Positions 53,765 to 64,000 of a DNA stretch of 64,000 bases are shown here, piece after piece. Source of the DNA: Sarcophilus harrisii (taxonomy: Eukaryota; Chordata; Mammalia; Dasyuromorphia; Dasyuridae); the NCBI RefSeq assembly GCF_902635505.1, contig NC_045427.1, positions 621,295,165 through 621,359,164 on the forward strand, given 5' to 3'. Made by a program: the position numbers and the translations under genes. The notes beneath the pieces are model-generated. The model saw nothing but the letters and a program-made list of their open reading frames with translations, was not told where the DNA came from and did no database searches. The stretch's first letter is position 1. Each line of letters starts with the position of its first letter.

Positions 53765-56694
53765 TGTTTGAATACAGATCTTTATTAGGAAAATGATAAG
53801 TGCATATACATCCATCAAAGACATGAATTTGATGAAAAACAGGTTTTTCTTTCTCAAAAGGATTTTTTTTTAAAGAAGAAGCAAGATGTATACACTACAG
53901 CTGCCTTCTAGAGGAAATTTTTTTTTCACATTATATGGGAGATTTGCTTTTTTTTAAAAAATAGAAAATACAGTATCTATCACATTTCAACAACAACCAC
54001 AATAACACAACAATACTGTTATCATTGACTGGGAATTGAACTTTTATGAAAATTATTTCTAGGGAAAATAGTTCCTTCTGGGCCCTTGAGAGTGCCAGTG
54101 GATTGGTCATGTCTAGAAACTAGAAATTTCTAACCAGAAAAATAAATATAGCTATCATTTTGGGAAGAAGCATTTCTCAGGTGACGTTTTCCCTATCCAA
54201 TTTGTCTCTGTGAAGGATTTCAAAGGGAACAAGGGCCAAAGTTCCCCAAAAAAGTGATGATACTGACTCTTGGTTGATTAGAGAAATCAACTTATATTAA
54301 GAGGGCTTGAGTAGTAGCACTATAGTATAGGGGTATAGGCATATACAAAACCCCCAGGAAACCAGTTAATTCTACCTCCAAGTATAACCTCAGATTCAAA
54401 TGTCATTATCTCCTACTAGAAGATCATCACAATTGAAAAAACAATCCGACATCCTGAATTTGGAATTGAAGCTGTGAAAACATACTGTTGGCCAAGGTCA
54501 CAACTCCAGATATGATTCACTCTCCTGGCTCACATTCCCTCCCTGCTGGAGAGTGTGTGTGGTTTTTTCTTATTTTAAATTTAAATTTTAGATAAGGGTG
54601 ACATTTACTGAAAATATGCTTCTTATTCTTTCTGCATACTTTGGATCCTTCCTTGCTTACAAATGCTTTGGTAGCCATGAAGACCCTTACCCAAAATGAT
54701 TCATTTCCCTAATTCATCTTTGGAGAAGTTTCAGAACAAAACTCCTTTCTACTCTGTCTTAACATCTGATTGGATATCTCTAATTGATTCACCTGAAGTT
54801 GAGACACTCAAACAACAATGGGGTATAATTCAAATAACAAAATACAGAAGCCCAGTCATCTTTTTTTTTTAAACACAAATAAACTGGGTTACAACATTAT
54901 TTTCCTCTTTTAACATTTTTGATGCAAAGGATGTGAGTGGGGAGCAAGGACTTCAATGGAAAAGATTCAGTATAAAGACAAATGCCCTTTTATTATTCCA
55001 TGAAGTTGAATGGCCTCATGGTCTACAAAACACAGATCTCTAAAATCAAGGAGCACTTAGTGAATATTCATTTGCAAATGGGTTGTTTCAATGAATGCCC
55101 ATCAACTTGGGGGTGGGGAGATTTGTTTCTTACACAATAGCATTTTTCTTCCTGTCTCTTCTTCCATCCTCTAAGTGACAAAGATGTGAAACATTTCTTA
55201 GAAAACTGTAGTCATTTGAAATTAAAAAAATAACAACAAAAACCACTTGTAGCATTCTTCTCACTTTATATGACTTAGGTGTTTTGGTGTCTACACCATT
55301 TATTCAAGATTTTAAATCTCTAAGAAATCAGGATGGAAAATCTAAGTCTTTTAGAACCTTAGATCCCCTGTTAAAAACAAAAACAAAAACAAATGTTTCC
55401 ACCAAAATGTTGTTTTATAAGTGATTCAGAAGCTAAGTAAAGGATATGACAAGCTAAAACTCAAGTCAAGATCCTACTAAGATACGTTTTGGAATTCACT
55501 GTGGGCTGCAGCTTTAAAAAAAAAAATAAAGAAAAGTGGGGAGTGATTCTGGATGTTTAAATTAGAATAAGAAATTCATTTCAGCTGACTGATTCAATTT
55601 CTTCCACTGATTAGATTCAGTTTAAAGAAATCATGATGTGGTTCAACAAAGAAATGTTAAAATTTTTTAACAAATTCTATTCATAGTCCCTTAGATCATT
55701 AAATCCAAAAAAATTATAAATTCCAATTTTCCTTTCACTATGTATACACATAATTTATGTGCTGCCTGTTACTTAACTTGGTCTGTCAACAATCTTGTTA
55801 GATTGATAGAAATCTTAAAAGGAGGCAAAGGAAATATCAGTGGGCCTAGCTTATAGTAGATATTTTGTCAAATTAATAAATATGACATTTTGTTCACTTA
55901 CATCAAGTGAAATAAAAGACAGGGTAAGAACAGGCTGAAGCAACATGGAATCAAATTGAAAGTATGGACATGTGCCTGATATATTTCAAGATTAAGCCAA
56001 ATAAACTCTTTCCCCCCCAAAAAAATTAGGGGACAATGATAAAAAAAAAAGTCCTTTGTAAGCACAGAGAGGGGGCATATTTTTTAGATTAGTGTAGTTA
56101 TGGAACCAAGTCAGATTCTTTTTTAGGAGATATTTTCATGCTACAGTTCTTCAAAAAAAAAAATTTTTTTTTTAATGTCTGCTAATCACAACATAGGAGG
56201 AGGTCTTTCTAGAACATTCTGATTTCTAAAGTTTCCTAGTCCTAGCTATAGTAGATTTTCCCCTCACAATATTCAAAATGTTTGATCCGCATGACAAGGT
56301 ACCCAGCCTGCAGTCGAGTCAGTGCCCAGAAAGCTAACATAGTAATTGAATCATATTGTGCTCTTCTGGGGAAAGGGAATATTGTTTATCCCGGGTCACT
56401 GAGGCAATTAAAACAACCCCAAAGCAAAGAGTTTTTATAAACACATAGACATTGACAAATTGGCAGTGGAATCAAAAGACAACAAAGGACACATATTCAA
56501 TTCCACCTTTTGCATTCCAACAGACAATAACAGTATTTTACATTGGGCATACTGTTTGCTACACAAAAACACAGCATTTGACATTTTGACAATATTCCAC
56601 ACAAGACATATAGGGAAAATACTTCATTGGCAGCATACCTTTAAGACATAACATATTTCCATTTATTTTTCAATGTGTGGTTTAAATCAAAAGT
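53765..56694 (-). other. Possible long 3' UTR of a minus-strand gene
   Basis: About 2.9 kb with no transposable element that I can recognise, unusual for this window. It ends on the minus strand with an AATAAA signal (53,786 to 53,781, in the context CCTAATAAAGATCTG) followed by T/G-rich text, and begins after the stop of the candidate exon at 56,695-56,913. No open frame of interest inside. Alternative reading: simply repeat-poor intergenic or intronic DNA. Confidence 0.35.
53781..53786 (-). promoter_or_regulatory. Candidate polyadenylation signal AATAAA
   Basis: TTTATT on the plus strand, followed on the minus strand by 'gatctgtattcaaacataat' and 'gttcattggtctg', an acceptable downstream element. 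Support depends on the upstream exon being real. Confidence 0.35.
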
Positions 56695-56913
56695 TTAGTC
56701 TTGAGAAATTTCTTTTTCTGTGCCATGGACAGAGACAGTCTCAGATACATATGATGATGGATGGAGAAAAAAATGAAAATGAGGAGAAAGTGATGGGATG
56801 CAGTTGACAACATGGATGGTGTAGCCCTGCTCTGCCCTCACTTTTTTGAAAATGGCCAGTAATGGACCAACCTTTTGAGCATCTCTAATCCGTCCAGATA
56901 ACTTCTTCTTGAT
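56695..56913 (-). CDS. Candidate terminal coding exon, unrecognised
   Basis: On the minus strand 'aatcattttttcag' is a reasonable splice acceptor at 56,914-56,916. The frame directly after it stays open for 72 codons to a TAA at 56,695. Its first part is protein-like and basic: IKKKLSGRIRDAQKVGPLLA, then IFKKVRAEQGYTIHVV. The second half (SPHFHFFLHPSSYVSET) looks less so. A second phase reads SRRSYLDGLEMLKRLVHYWP and stops soon after, so phase is uncertain. I do not recognise the gene. The 3' UTR-like block beyond it and the good minus-strand donor at 57,988 support a transcript in this direction. Confidence 0.28.
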   Translation of the reverse strand: MKKKLSGRIRDAQKVGPLLAIFKKVRAEQGYTIHVVNCIPSLSPHFHFFLHPSSYVSETVSVHGTEKEISQD

Positions 56914-56939
56914 CTGAAAAAATGATTTTTGTTCTCACA

Positions 56940-57985
56940 TGAAGAGAGGGAATTAACTCTACAGCAACATACTGATTTAAAAAAAAAAAATTAATCAGGG
57001 CCAACATTGGTAGCTGTTATTCTGGGTCCATATCCCTACAAATGGTCATATCCTTCATGTCAATAAGTCATACTCTTCAGCTAAAAAATCTTGGCACATA
57101 TTGCAACTCATGTCCTGCCATATATTTATACATAAAACCTAATAACTCTTGGTGTGCCCCCAATACTGAGTGCAAGATAAACTAGGGCTCACCCAGGAAA
57201 AATGATAACATAAGTAAAACTAAGGAACTTAAGTCTAATGAGTTCATATTTGTCACCAGTGACATTCAATAGAACAAACTTAATAAAAAATAAACACCAT
57301 ATATCTTGCTACATAATAATACAGTGAAAGCAAGCCAGGATTTGTGCAAAACAGAGGCTTTAAATGCATTAGCCATCCCTAGAGCTGCCTGGTGACAGCA
57401 TTCCTTCCCTAATACTTGTTATCTGCTTTCTGGTCCTACAGTAAGAAATCCTTCAGGCTTCAGTCTTACAATGCGTGCCTTTTACATCTTGAACCTCCTG
57501 TTAATGAAGAACAGAGTGAAATACCATTAAGGCAAATTCAGACTAATGGCTTAGTCATCATTGGACCCTATTCAAAGACAGGTGATCATTTCTCAAAGTT
57601 CAATGAAGGTTCCAACACCAATGCCTGCTTGGAATGCCCTTGATGCTGGCATTTCAAGAATTACTTCAAAATCTCATGTGATGTTCTTCCTTTTGGAAAA
57701 GACCCTGGAAACAAAGGGTCCCACATCACTATGACTGGATAGTGAAGGCAGTTCAGAGTTAGTACGATGGGCAGTATTAAAGAAGTGAAGAGGAAGGTGG
57801 AATACACGGCAAAGACTAAAGACATAGACAAACTGACAAGGAAACAGGACAAGTTTGGGTCAAACAGAAGAAACCTGAAATTGGTCTTTGGCATAACCTC
57901 ATTTTAAAGAATCAGTGCAGTATGAACGAAGACAAATGCATTCATTGACCTGAGAACATGAGCAGGATGCATGGGAAATCATACT
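56940..57985. other. Unassigned, repeat-poor DNA
   Basis: No repeat recognised; would be intron if the two flanking candidate exons are real. The 75- and 77-codon frames at 57,416 and 57,661 have no recognisable motif. Confidence 0.35.
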
Positions 57986-57988
57986 TAC

Positions 57989-58101
57989 ACAAACAGGTTC
58001 CCAGAAGGGGTACAATTGGCCAGGTGATGAGAAAGCTGTTCATGGACTTGAGCACATGTGCTGATTGACACAGATCTTACTCTTTGAGTCTCCAAGGACA
58101 T
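57989..58101 (-). CDS. Candidate upstream exon with strong donor, unrecognised
   Basis: On the minus strand 'ctgtttgt|GTAAGTATG' is a strong splice donor. Read back from it, one frame is open from an ATG at 58,101 for 37 codons (MSLETQRVRSVSISTCAQVH, then EQLSHHLANCTPSGNLF) and ends in phase 2. Spliced to 56,913 this phase gives the short frame that starts SRRSYLDG, not the 72-codon one. No acceptor of quality precedes it. It could be a first exon, part of a non-coding RNA or chance. Confidence 0.2.
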
Positions 58102-58109
58102 GGATTTTT

Positions 58110-61060
58110 TTTTAACTCTCTTGCATCCAAGATCACCATAGCATACCACATGAACAGGCTGTTCTACTGTGCAAAGACCATCACCTTTAATTGCTACCCA
58201 GCCAGGCTACCTAGAAGTCTGCAATCCTGCATTTAGACGAAGTTCTATTTTGCTAAATATCTAGTTCCCTCTAGCTAGTAGATCTATATCATGTTCCTCT
58301 AACAAGGCAATGAAGATACAGGTGAGACAAGACATGAATAAATAGCTTCAGGAAAGGAGTCTCAGAAGGCATCCTTAATTGATGATATGATCTTTAACAC
58401 ATGCAATGCCGTTATTCTGTATCTCATTGTCTTAAGTTAGATTTAAAGGGAACACAGCTCTTGAGGAAGAGTTCAGTAGATTGTGCTAAAGATTTAAAAT
58501 TCTAAAAGGCAGTGAAAATATTTGCTCTTTCCTGGTTGAGCTTGGATCAGGTACTTCTCTGTTGTCTCAAGTAAATCAGGATCAATACTGCTGATGAATA
58601 TGTTTACACTTAGCAAGATAAAATGCTGTAGAGATGGGTAGCAATTGGGACCAGGCAAAAGACCATGATAATTAAGATCCAAGCTATTTCATCACCACTT
58701 TGACTTTGGCATGTTTCCAAGCATAACTATAGAACCCACTGGCACCTTCTTAGAAAGGCAAAGGGAGAATATTGAAGTCAGAAATCCACAGAAGACTCCA
58801 CAGTGGCAGAACCAAGGAGCTGTTTTGCCAGTTGCAATATGGAAAGCATAATTTTCCATCATCACACAATAAGCTTGGTTAACATTTTTCACCCCTGACC
58901 TGTTGGTTCCAAGAAGCTAAATTGTTTTCCATCAAGCTCTGGGGCCTGAGCCAACCTCATCTTTTATACTCAAGCAGCTAAGCATTGTTCGAGCACTTTG
59001 ATGGATTAATGAAAAGCATTTTATCAGGAGCAAAAGTTTGGTTATGCAGTAGGGGCTTCCAGCATATCATGTGGCCATCTCAACCACCTCTTTTCCTGAA
59101 TAGAATTCCAATGATTCTCCAAGAATGTGAGCATTCTGCCTGGTATTTCACCACTAGTTGTGTCAACAAACAGCCAGGTGTCTTTAGAGCTTAAGAGGAG
59201 ACTAGTGATCATAAACCCAGCTCCTTGCAGTCCTGTCTTCAATAATATGGCTCTTTCCAAACAAGATATTCCTCCACACCCAAAGGTTTATTAAATTCCT
59301 ATAATCAGAACTTTCCTCCCATCAACTGTGCAGAAGAAGTCTGACTGTTTGTTATTTCAGATCAAATGGTGAGCAACCGAGAAACAAATGTTCTTTTGTG
59401 GCATTTTAGTTGGGTTTTCCAGACCCTTTTTTTCAATGAGGAAAATGAACAATTTAAATTTGCTGAAAAATACAACAGAGGCATTCAAAGTGCTGAAAGG
59501 AGCTTGACACCACTTTGATCAGCATGAATTTGGCATTCCTTTATGTCAGGGGGTTATTTTGTCTCATCTTTCCTTCCTCTTTCTTTCCTATGTCCCCCAA
59601 CTCTATCCATCTGTCGTTCTGGAATTTATTAAAATTATAAACTGAGGGGGAAGGGGAAAAGATAAAGGAAAAGACTGGAGGAAGAGAATCAAGGAGTAAT
59701 TCCTTCATTCTAAAATCTCTAAGATCAAAGAGGTTTTTTATAAACCAATGGACACTCCCATGTTCTCCCCTGAGCATTTTATTTCACCTAAATAAAAGGC
59801 TGGACTACTTGGGTCATGGATCCATTGGGTTCTATTTTAAAACTAGAAGCATCCTCACTCAGTTTTGAAAAAGAATGGCGAATGGGGCAAAGGGCCTTCC
59901 TACCATGCCAAGGAACCCTCACAAAGGGAATGTGCAAATATCATAATGGTGTTTCTTGACCCAGATTATGGGTCTTTTCCCACAGGATGGAAGTGGCTCC
60001 CAGTGCCCCTCTTTCAGGTAGTATACACAATGGATTCCCCAGAAAAGACATGGTTCCAATAGTCAGCTGATCAATAGGTGGAATCTCCCCAGTACACTTT
60101 GAACAGAGATGTTCTTCCAGGGCCCCTGCTTCTCAACAAGTGGCAAGAAACTCTAAACGAAACCATCATCACCTCCACCCCAAGCCCTGAGGTAACAAAG
60201 GAAAGGCTGGTAGGCTTGGGCACAGATGAAGATCATCAGGCACAATGGTTGAAAAAACAGTTATCAATAGTGTGTCATCAGTGCAAATGAAAACCAGGAA
60301 CCAGGAGGACAGGGTGCCATTATTGACTGCAAGCAAGAGGGAGTGAGTCCTGCCCCAGGCACTGGGGCCAAGTTGCTTTTGCTCAGTGCTTGGCATTCTC
60401 CCTTAAAAACTTAGCTAAAGAAAACAAGAGAGCACCTTTTCTAGCACCTAGTCTCATTTTGTTGTTTTGTTGTTTATTTATTTGTTTTTGCTTTTGCTTT
60501 TCCTCATGGCTGTTGCTCTGCTGTTCCAAGCATAGCACCTTTTCATATGAGAGAGCTGGGACTTTGTAGCTCCCCCTTCTCAAGTCCAGCAGGCATGCAA
60601 AGCAAAGCAAACTTGTATGGGTGCTTGATCAGTCTCCTTAACTGGGCCATTTTACGAATGGGAGATTACAGAGCCTGTGAAAGCGCTCTGGACAAAGAAC
60701 TTCAGAGATGCAAGTTTTACATGGAGTCCTCAGTCAATTTTAGGGGGAAAAAGTCTCGGGAAAAGCTGGCTGGGTCTTACAGATCATGACCCCCATTTCT
60801 GAAAGACAACTACTTTCTTCATAAATTAACTGAGCCAAGAAAGGCCTCAGACAGAGCACGCATACCATCAGAGCTCCAAAAGTTGCTCAGTCACTGGAAG
60901 GCAGATACAAGGTCAACAGTAAGTGCCAGTTGGGCTGTTTCTTTCTTTACCAGAGGCAGCCTTGTGTGGGAGGTTAGAGCAAGCTTACAAAAACGCCGAG
61001 GATAAATAGCAGAGCATATTGTGGGGGGAAGGGGTCCATTTCTCCAGGGCAGCAATGGGC
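58110..61060. other. Unassigned, repeat-poor DNA
   Basis: Almost 3 kb without a recognisable SINE or LINE, which stands out here. Several 60-80 codon frames occur on both strands (58,494-60,789), none with a motif that I can support. A 'caacagtaagtgcc' donor-like word on the plus strand at about 60,915 lacks a convincing exon. Confidence 0.4.
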
Positions 61061-61140
61061 AACTAGTTTTTCTTTTTTTGAGCGGCCTTTCTTTTCTTCT
61101 CTCTCTTCTTTTTTCCTATCTTTTCTTTTTTCCCCACTCT
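61060..61140. repeat. Pyrimidine-rich low complexity
   Basis: 'tttcttttcttctctctctt' and similar, interrupted by a short gagcggcc word. Confidence 0.7.
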
Positions 61141-62500
61141 TGTTTGTCTGCGCCCCCTTAGATAAAATCAGTAGAACCATTAATAATGTTGAAATGAACA
61201 GTTGTTTGACTTAATCTGTGCAAATTTAGCATTGCCTTATAAATCAGTTCATTCCCTTTTTCACATTCTCAGGTCTGTAGGTTCCCTCCGCCCAATTTTC
61301 CCCTTTTAAAAATGCATTTAAGCATTTACTACATTATGACTTCATATAATAAAGCATATCCTTAAATAAATTTCAAGTGAACTTCTGTAAGTCCCCGAAA
61401 TTGTAATCAATAAGATGTAGCCATATTTAATAATTTGCACAAGTCCATTGACCCTCAGGTCCTAAGGGCCTTAGAAAGGCACCTATTCACTACTACTAAA
61501 AATCCATGCCAAAATTATGCCCTCCTAAAGAGAAGAAGGCCATACATAGATTGCTATCCCTTTTTGTTTCTTCCCCAAATCTCCAATTATCTTATTCAAA
61601 GGTCACAGAAGGACTTTGCTTATCTAAAGCAAATCTAAACATTGGAGATAGTGATGAATAAACTACAATCTAAAATTAAGATCTCCAATTATCCAGTGAC
61701 TCTTCAATATAATCTCACTGGGCATTTCATCCAATGTTTATAGATTAAAACCCACTTAGACCTATCCATTCTGTCAGACTTTTCCACCTGTTCACCTGCC
61801 AACCCAAGGGAACCAAGCAGACCACATAAGCTGCTCATCCTTCATTCTAAAGATTTAACGACCCAAATCTTTTTTTAATTATTCATCATCCTTTTCTAGT
61901 TGCTGATTTAAATTTTGCTTATAACTCACAAAGCAAAGTTTTGACCAACACCCAGAAGAGGACAAGGATTCTAATTTTTCCCTCTCTTCCTTACTTGCTG
62001 CTTGAATTCTTTTTGGTTATGACTGGGACTGTTCTGGACAACAAGTTAGGGGGTTAGGAAGATTTAGAAGAGTGACTGGTCAAGGAACTATAAAATTAAA
62101 ATGATATGAGTTTAATGGTATTTAATGATTTATATAGTGAATGGCTTCCCTGAATAGTTCAATATTATGTCAATATGAGATCATTGGATATTATATGGGG
62201 ATGTTATGGATACTAAGGAAGAGAAGTTAAGATAAGCAAAATTAGTGAGCTAGATATAATCTCATTGGTTTCACTATTGAGAAGAAAGGGGGGGAAATCC
62301 ATGAAAAAATCCTGCCCTTTTTCTTGAGATCCAATTAAAAATTGAACTAGTCTGAACTAGTAAGACCATTTGAGGGAAGACTTTTTAAGGCACTTGAGCA
62401 ATAAGTTGAAGCAATTTACAAGAGCCCCATCTATATTAAAAAAAAAAAAAAACTCACAAATTTTATTCCATATAAACAAATTCCCACATACAGGAGGTTT
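61141..62500. other. Unassigned DNA
   Basis: AT-rich, with an A-run at about 62,438-62,452. No repeat family or gene recognised. Confidence 0.35.
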
Positions 62501-63010
62501 TTTTTTGTACCATGAAACAATTAGCCATTTATTGCTAGTGCATATAATGTCACATTTGATACAATTTCAATACAAGTGAAAAAATATAGTATGGCTGATT
62601 GAGATTGATAAGCTACATTAACATCATATATATAATATATATATTTTTACAAATTTTGTCAGTAGTTGGATGTGATATAGAAGCTTAAACTACTGACATT
62701 TATATGGCTCCAATTCAAATATATGAATTGTTCAATGAACTATAAATATATTCTGAAATACATTTGTTTTCTGAAGAAAAGTGGAAAAAACCCAAAAAAC
62801 AAAAAAATATAACCGTGCATAAAAATATATTGAAATCATGTCTTGCCAAAAGCTATAGCCACCGCCTGTACCATATGCATATAGCATTCATCCATGGAAA
62901 TTTCATTGCTCTCAACATTTCTGATTGGAACATAGACCCCATGTTGAGGCTGCTAAATGATCTAGGGTATTAGTAAATGCTCTGGTTTCAGAAATCTCAG
63001 AGGTTGTATG
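62500..63010 (-). other. 3' UTR-like AT-rich block with a polyadenylation signal
   Basis: On the minus strand the block ends 'gcactagcaataaatggcta' (AATAAA at 62,533 to 62,528). Upstream it is AT-rich, repeat-free and contains the kind of mixed sequence seen in conserved 3' UTRs. No coding frame joins it convincingly, so this rests on appearance only. Confidence 0.25.
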
Positions 63011-63527
63011 ACCCTGCATGGGCAAGCTGGCCTTTGCATAGAGCCAATTTCAGCACCAAATACCTAAAAACTGCTGAACTTAAAAACTCTATTAAATTTG
63101 GCCAACGTTCTTTTCTATTTCCAGGAAAATAAGGATATGGATCTGGTAGCTCTGAGGCATGGGCTAACTCCATTGTCCTGAAATGGAGTACATGGGGTGT
63201 TTTTAAACATTGTAAAACACAATAAGCCTAGGGTGAGCTGAGAACCTGGAAGGGGAGGGTTCCTGGAGAGAATTGGCAGTAGCCAAATGAAGGCGAGCTT
63301 ATACCTCTCCACTACCACAGCTCTTAGGGTCAGATCTCCAGGACAGAAAAGACAAGTAGAAGCAAAATTAAAGCATGGCTTTTGGACCAGGGATGGGGGA
63401 GGGATAGAAAAGGATGCTGGGTACACAGCTGCTGGTAAAGGAATGGCTAGTTCTGAGGGCACAGCAGTTTGTATCACTAAATTGAAGAATAATGGGAGCG
63501 TTTCCAATTCTGTTTGTTTCTCTCCAG
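63011..63527. other. Unassigned DNA before the candidate exon
   Basis: The plus-strand frame of the candidate exon happens to stay open back to about 63,287, and a 130-codon minus frame overlaps it. Neither has recognisable motifs. Confidence 0.35.
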
Positions 63528-63634
63528 GGGAACTGGAGATTACTCTTGGTTTTGAAGAGATCTACTATCTGAATTTCACCTCGGACTCATTTTCAGCATC
63601 TCAGATTAGTAGGAGAGTCATTCAGAAATCCAAG
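63528..63634 (+). CDS. Candidate internal exon, 107 bp, unrecognised
   Basis: A pyrimidine-rich acceptor (tctgtttgtttctctccag) and a consensus donor (tccaag|gtaagg) bound 107 bp that are open in one frame: two bases of a split codon, then 35 codons reading ELEITLGFEEIYYLNFTSDS and FSASQISRRVIQKSK. The composition is protein-like, with aromatic and hydroxyl residues and an N-F-T glycosylation-type sequon that would suit an extracellular or luminal domain. The exon would start in phase 1 or 2 and end in phase 0. No family is recognised, and no partner exon is visible upstream within the window. Confidence 0.4.
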
Positions 63635-63852
63635 GTAAGGAAAATATGACTCTCTTCTGTCACTGGGACATCACTGATTTTGTACAACATTGAACAGGGT
63701 GTCCCAATGACCCAATCAGAGCAATACAAACTACCCTGCTTTACACTGATGAGATTCCAGATTGTCCAACAAATTAGAGAATCCCCTTCTCCTCCCTCCT
63801 TTTGGGGGTAGAGAATGGAGTATGGTTCAACTATCAGCTTCAATTTGATAGT
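63635..63852. other. Unassigned DNA after the candidate exon
   Basis: No repeat or gene recognised. Confidence 0.35.
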
Positions 63853-63854
63853 TT

Positions 63855-63902
63855 TTCTTTTCTTTTCTTTTCTTTCTTTCTTTCTTTTTTTTTTTTTTTT
63901 TA
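63855..63902. repeat. (TTTC)n and T-run microsatellite
   Basis: ttttc and tttc units running into about 20 T. Confidence 0.95.
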
Positions 63903-64000
63903 ATATTGATCCTATTGGACCACTATTAAGCTGACTGTGCACCCAGGCTCACAAAAGAAGAAAAAAAGCTTTAGAGTGAGTTGGATAATAGATTTTGAAG

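Noticed and set aside
60547-60789. 80-codon plus-strand frame with several Cys and basic residues
   Set aside because: No recognised motif, no bounding splice sites that I could support, and overlapping frames on the other strand are equally open.
60840-60920. Possible exon ending at 'caacagtaagtgcc'
   Set aside because: The donor-like word is good, but the only acceptor candidate has a poor pyrimidine tract and all three phases are open over so short a stretch.
63115-63507. 130-codon minus-strand frame
   Set aside because: Overlaps a plus-strand open stretch in a less AT-rich region; no motif, no splice sites and no known family in the translation.

Overview
This window looks like nuclear DNA from a marsupial. 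The evidence is the repeat content: many tRNA-derived SINEs with the marsupial head (ggcagctaggtggcacag, then a gtcaggag...gagttcaaatc core), marsupial-type L1 3' ends of two kinds (one ending in ataaaagg-ctattaaat, the other in aataaaaagctattttt), abundant L2, CR1/L3 and MIR fossils, AT-rich unique DNA and few CpGs. Whether it is an American or an Australasian marsupial cannot be settled by reading. No bacterial-style operon, CRISPR array, rRNA gene or functional tRNA gene is present, and no complete protein-coding gene could be recognised.

Layout. Positions 1-5,700: decayed SINEs, an L1 3' end and two copies of a LINE-like repeat. 5,745-9,645: an L1 3' scrap, then a long 5' half of an L1 on the minus strand (5' UTR, ORF1 region, ORF2 endonuclease). 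9,650-14,750: mostly unassigned DNA with SINE, CR1/L3 and LINE-like fossils. 14,754-17,785: a short L1 insertion with a clear target-site duplication, an older plus-strand L1 split by a SINE, and a minus-strand L1 3' end split by a solo LTR. 17,800-38,000: old SINE, CR1/L3, L1 and MIR material, several microsatellites, and a 185-bp direct duplication around broken L1 pieces. 38,015-44,410: one L2 copy that received a betaretrovirus-like (class II) provirus, still flanked by the 6-bp duplication cctcac. The provirus is a many-times-broken fossil whose internal parts are not all in the same orientation, and it carries two tandem-repeat blocks near its 3' end. 46,865-49,073: a 122-bp direct duplication bracketing two LTRs of different classes. 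49,285-53,320: L1, a SINE with a perfect hairpin, L2, a LINE-like repeat, and a recent L1 insertion with a 15-bp duplication.

53,700-63,900 is clearly poorer in repeats and is where host-gene sequence is most likely. It holds a possible minus-strand terminal exon (acceptor at about 56,914, polyadenylation signal at 53,781), a second 3'-UTR-like stretch ending near 62,530 on the minus strand, and a candidate 107-bp plus-strand exon at 63,528-63,634. None of these could be tied to a named gene.

The most informative signals are the nested insertions (ERV in L2, solo LTR in L1, L1 in an unnamed repeat), the two long local duplications that bracket retroelement clusters, the perfect fold-back SINE hairpin, and the candidate exons at the right end. 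I did not find a convincing new biological system.
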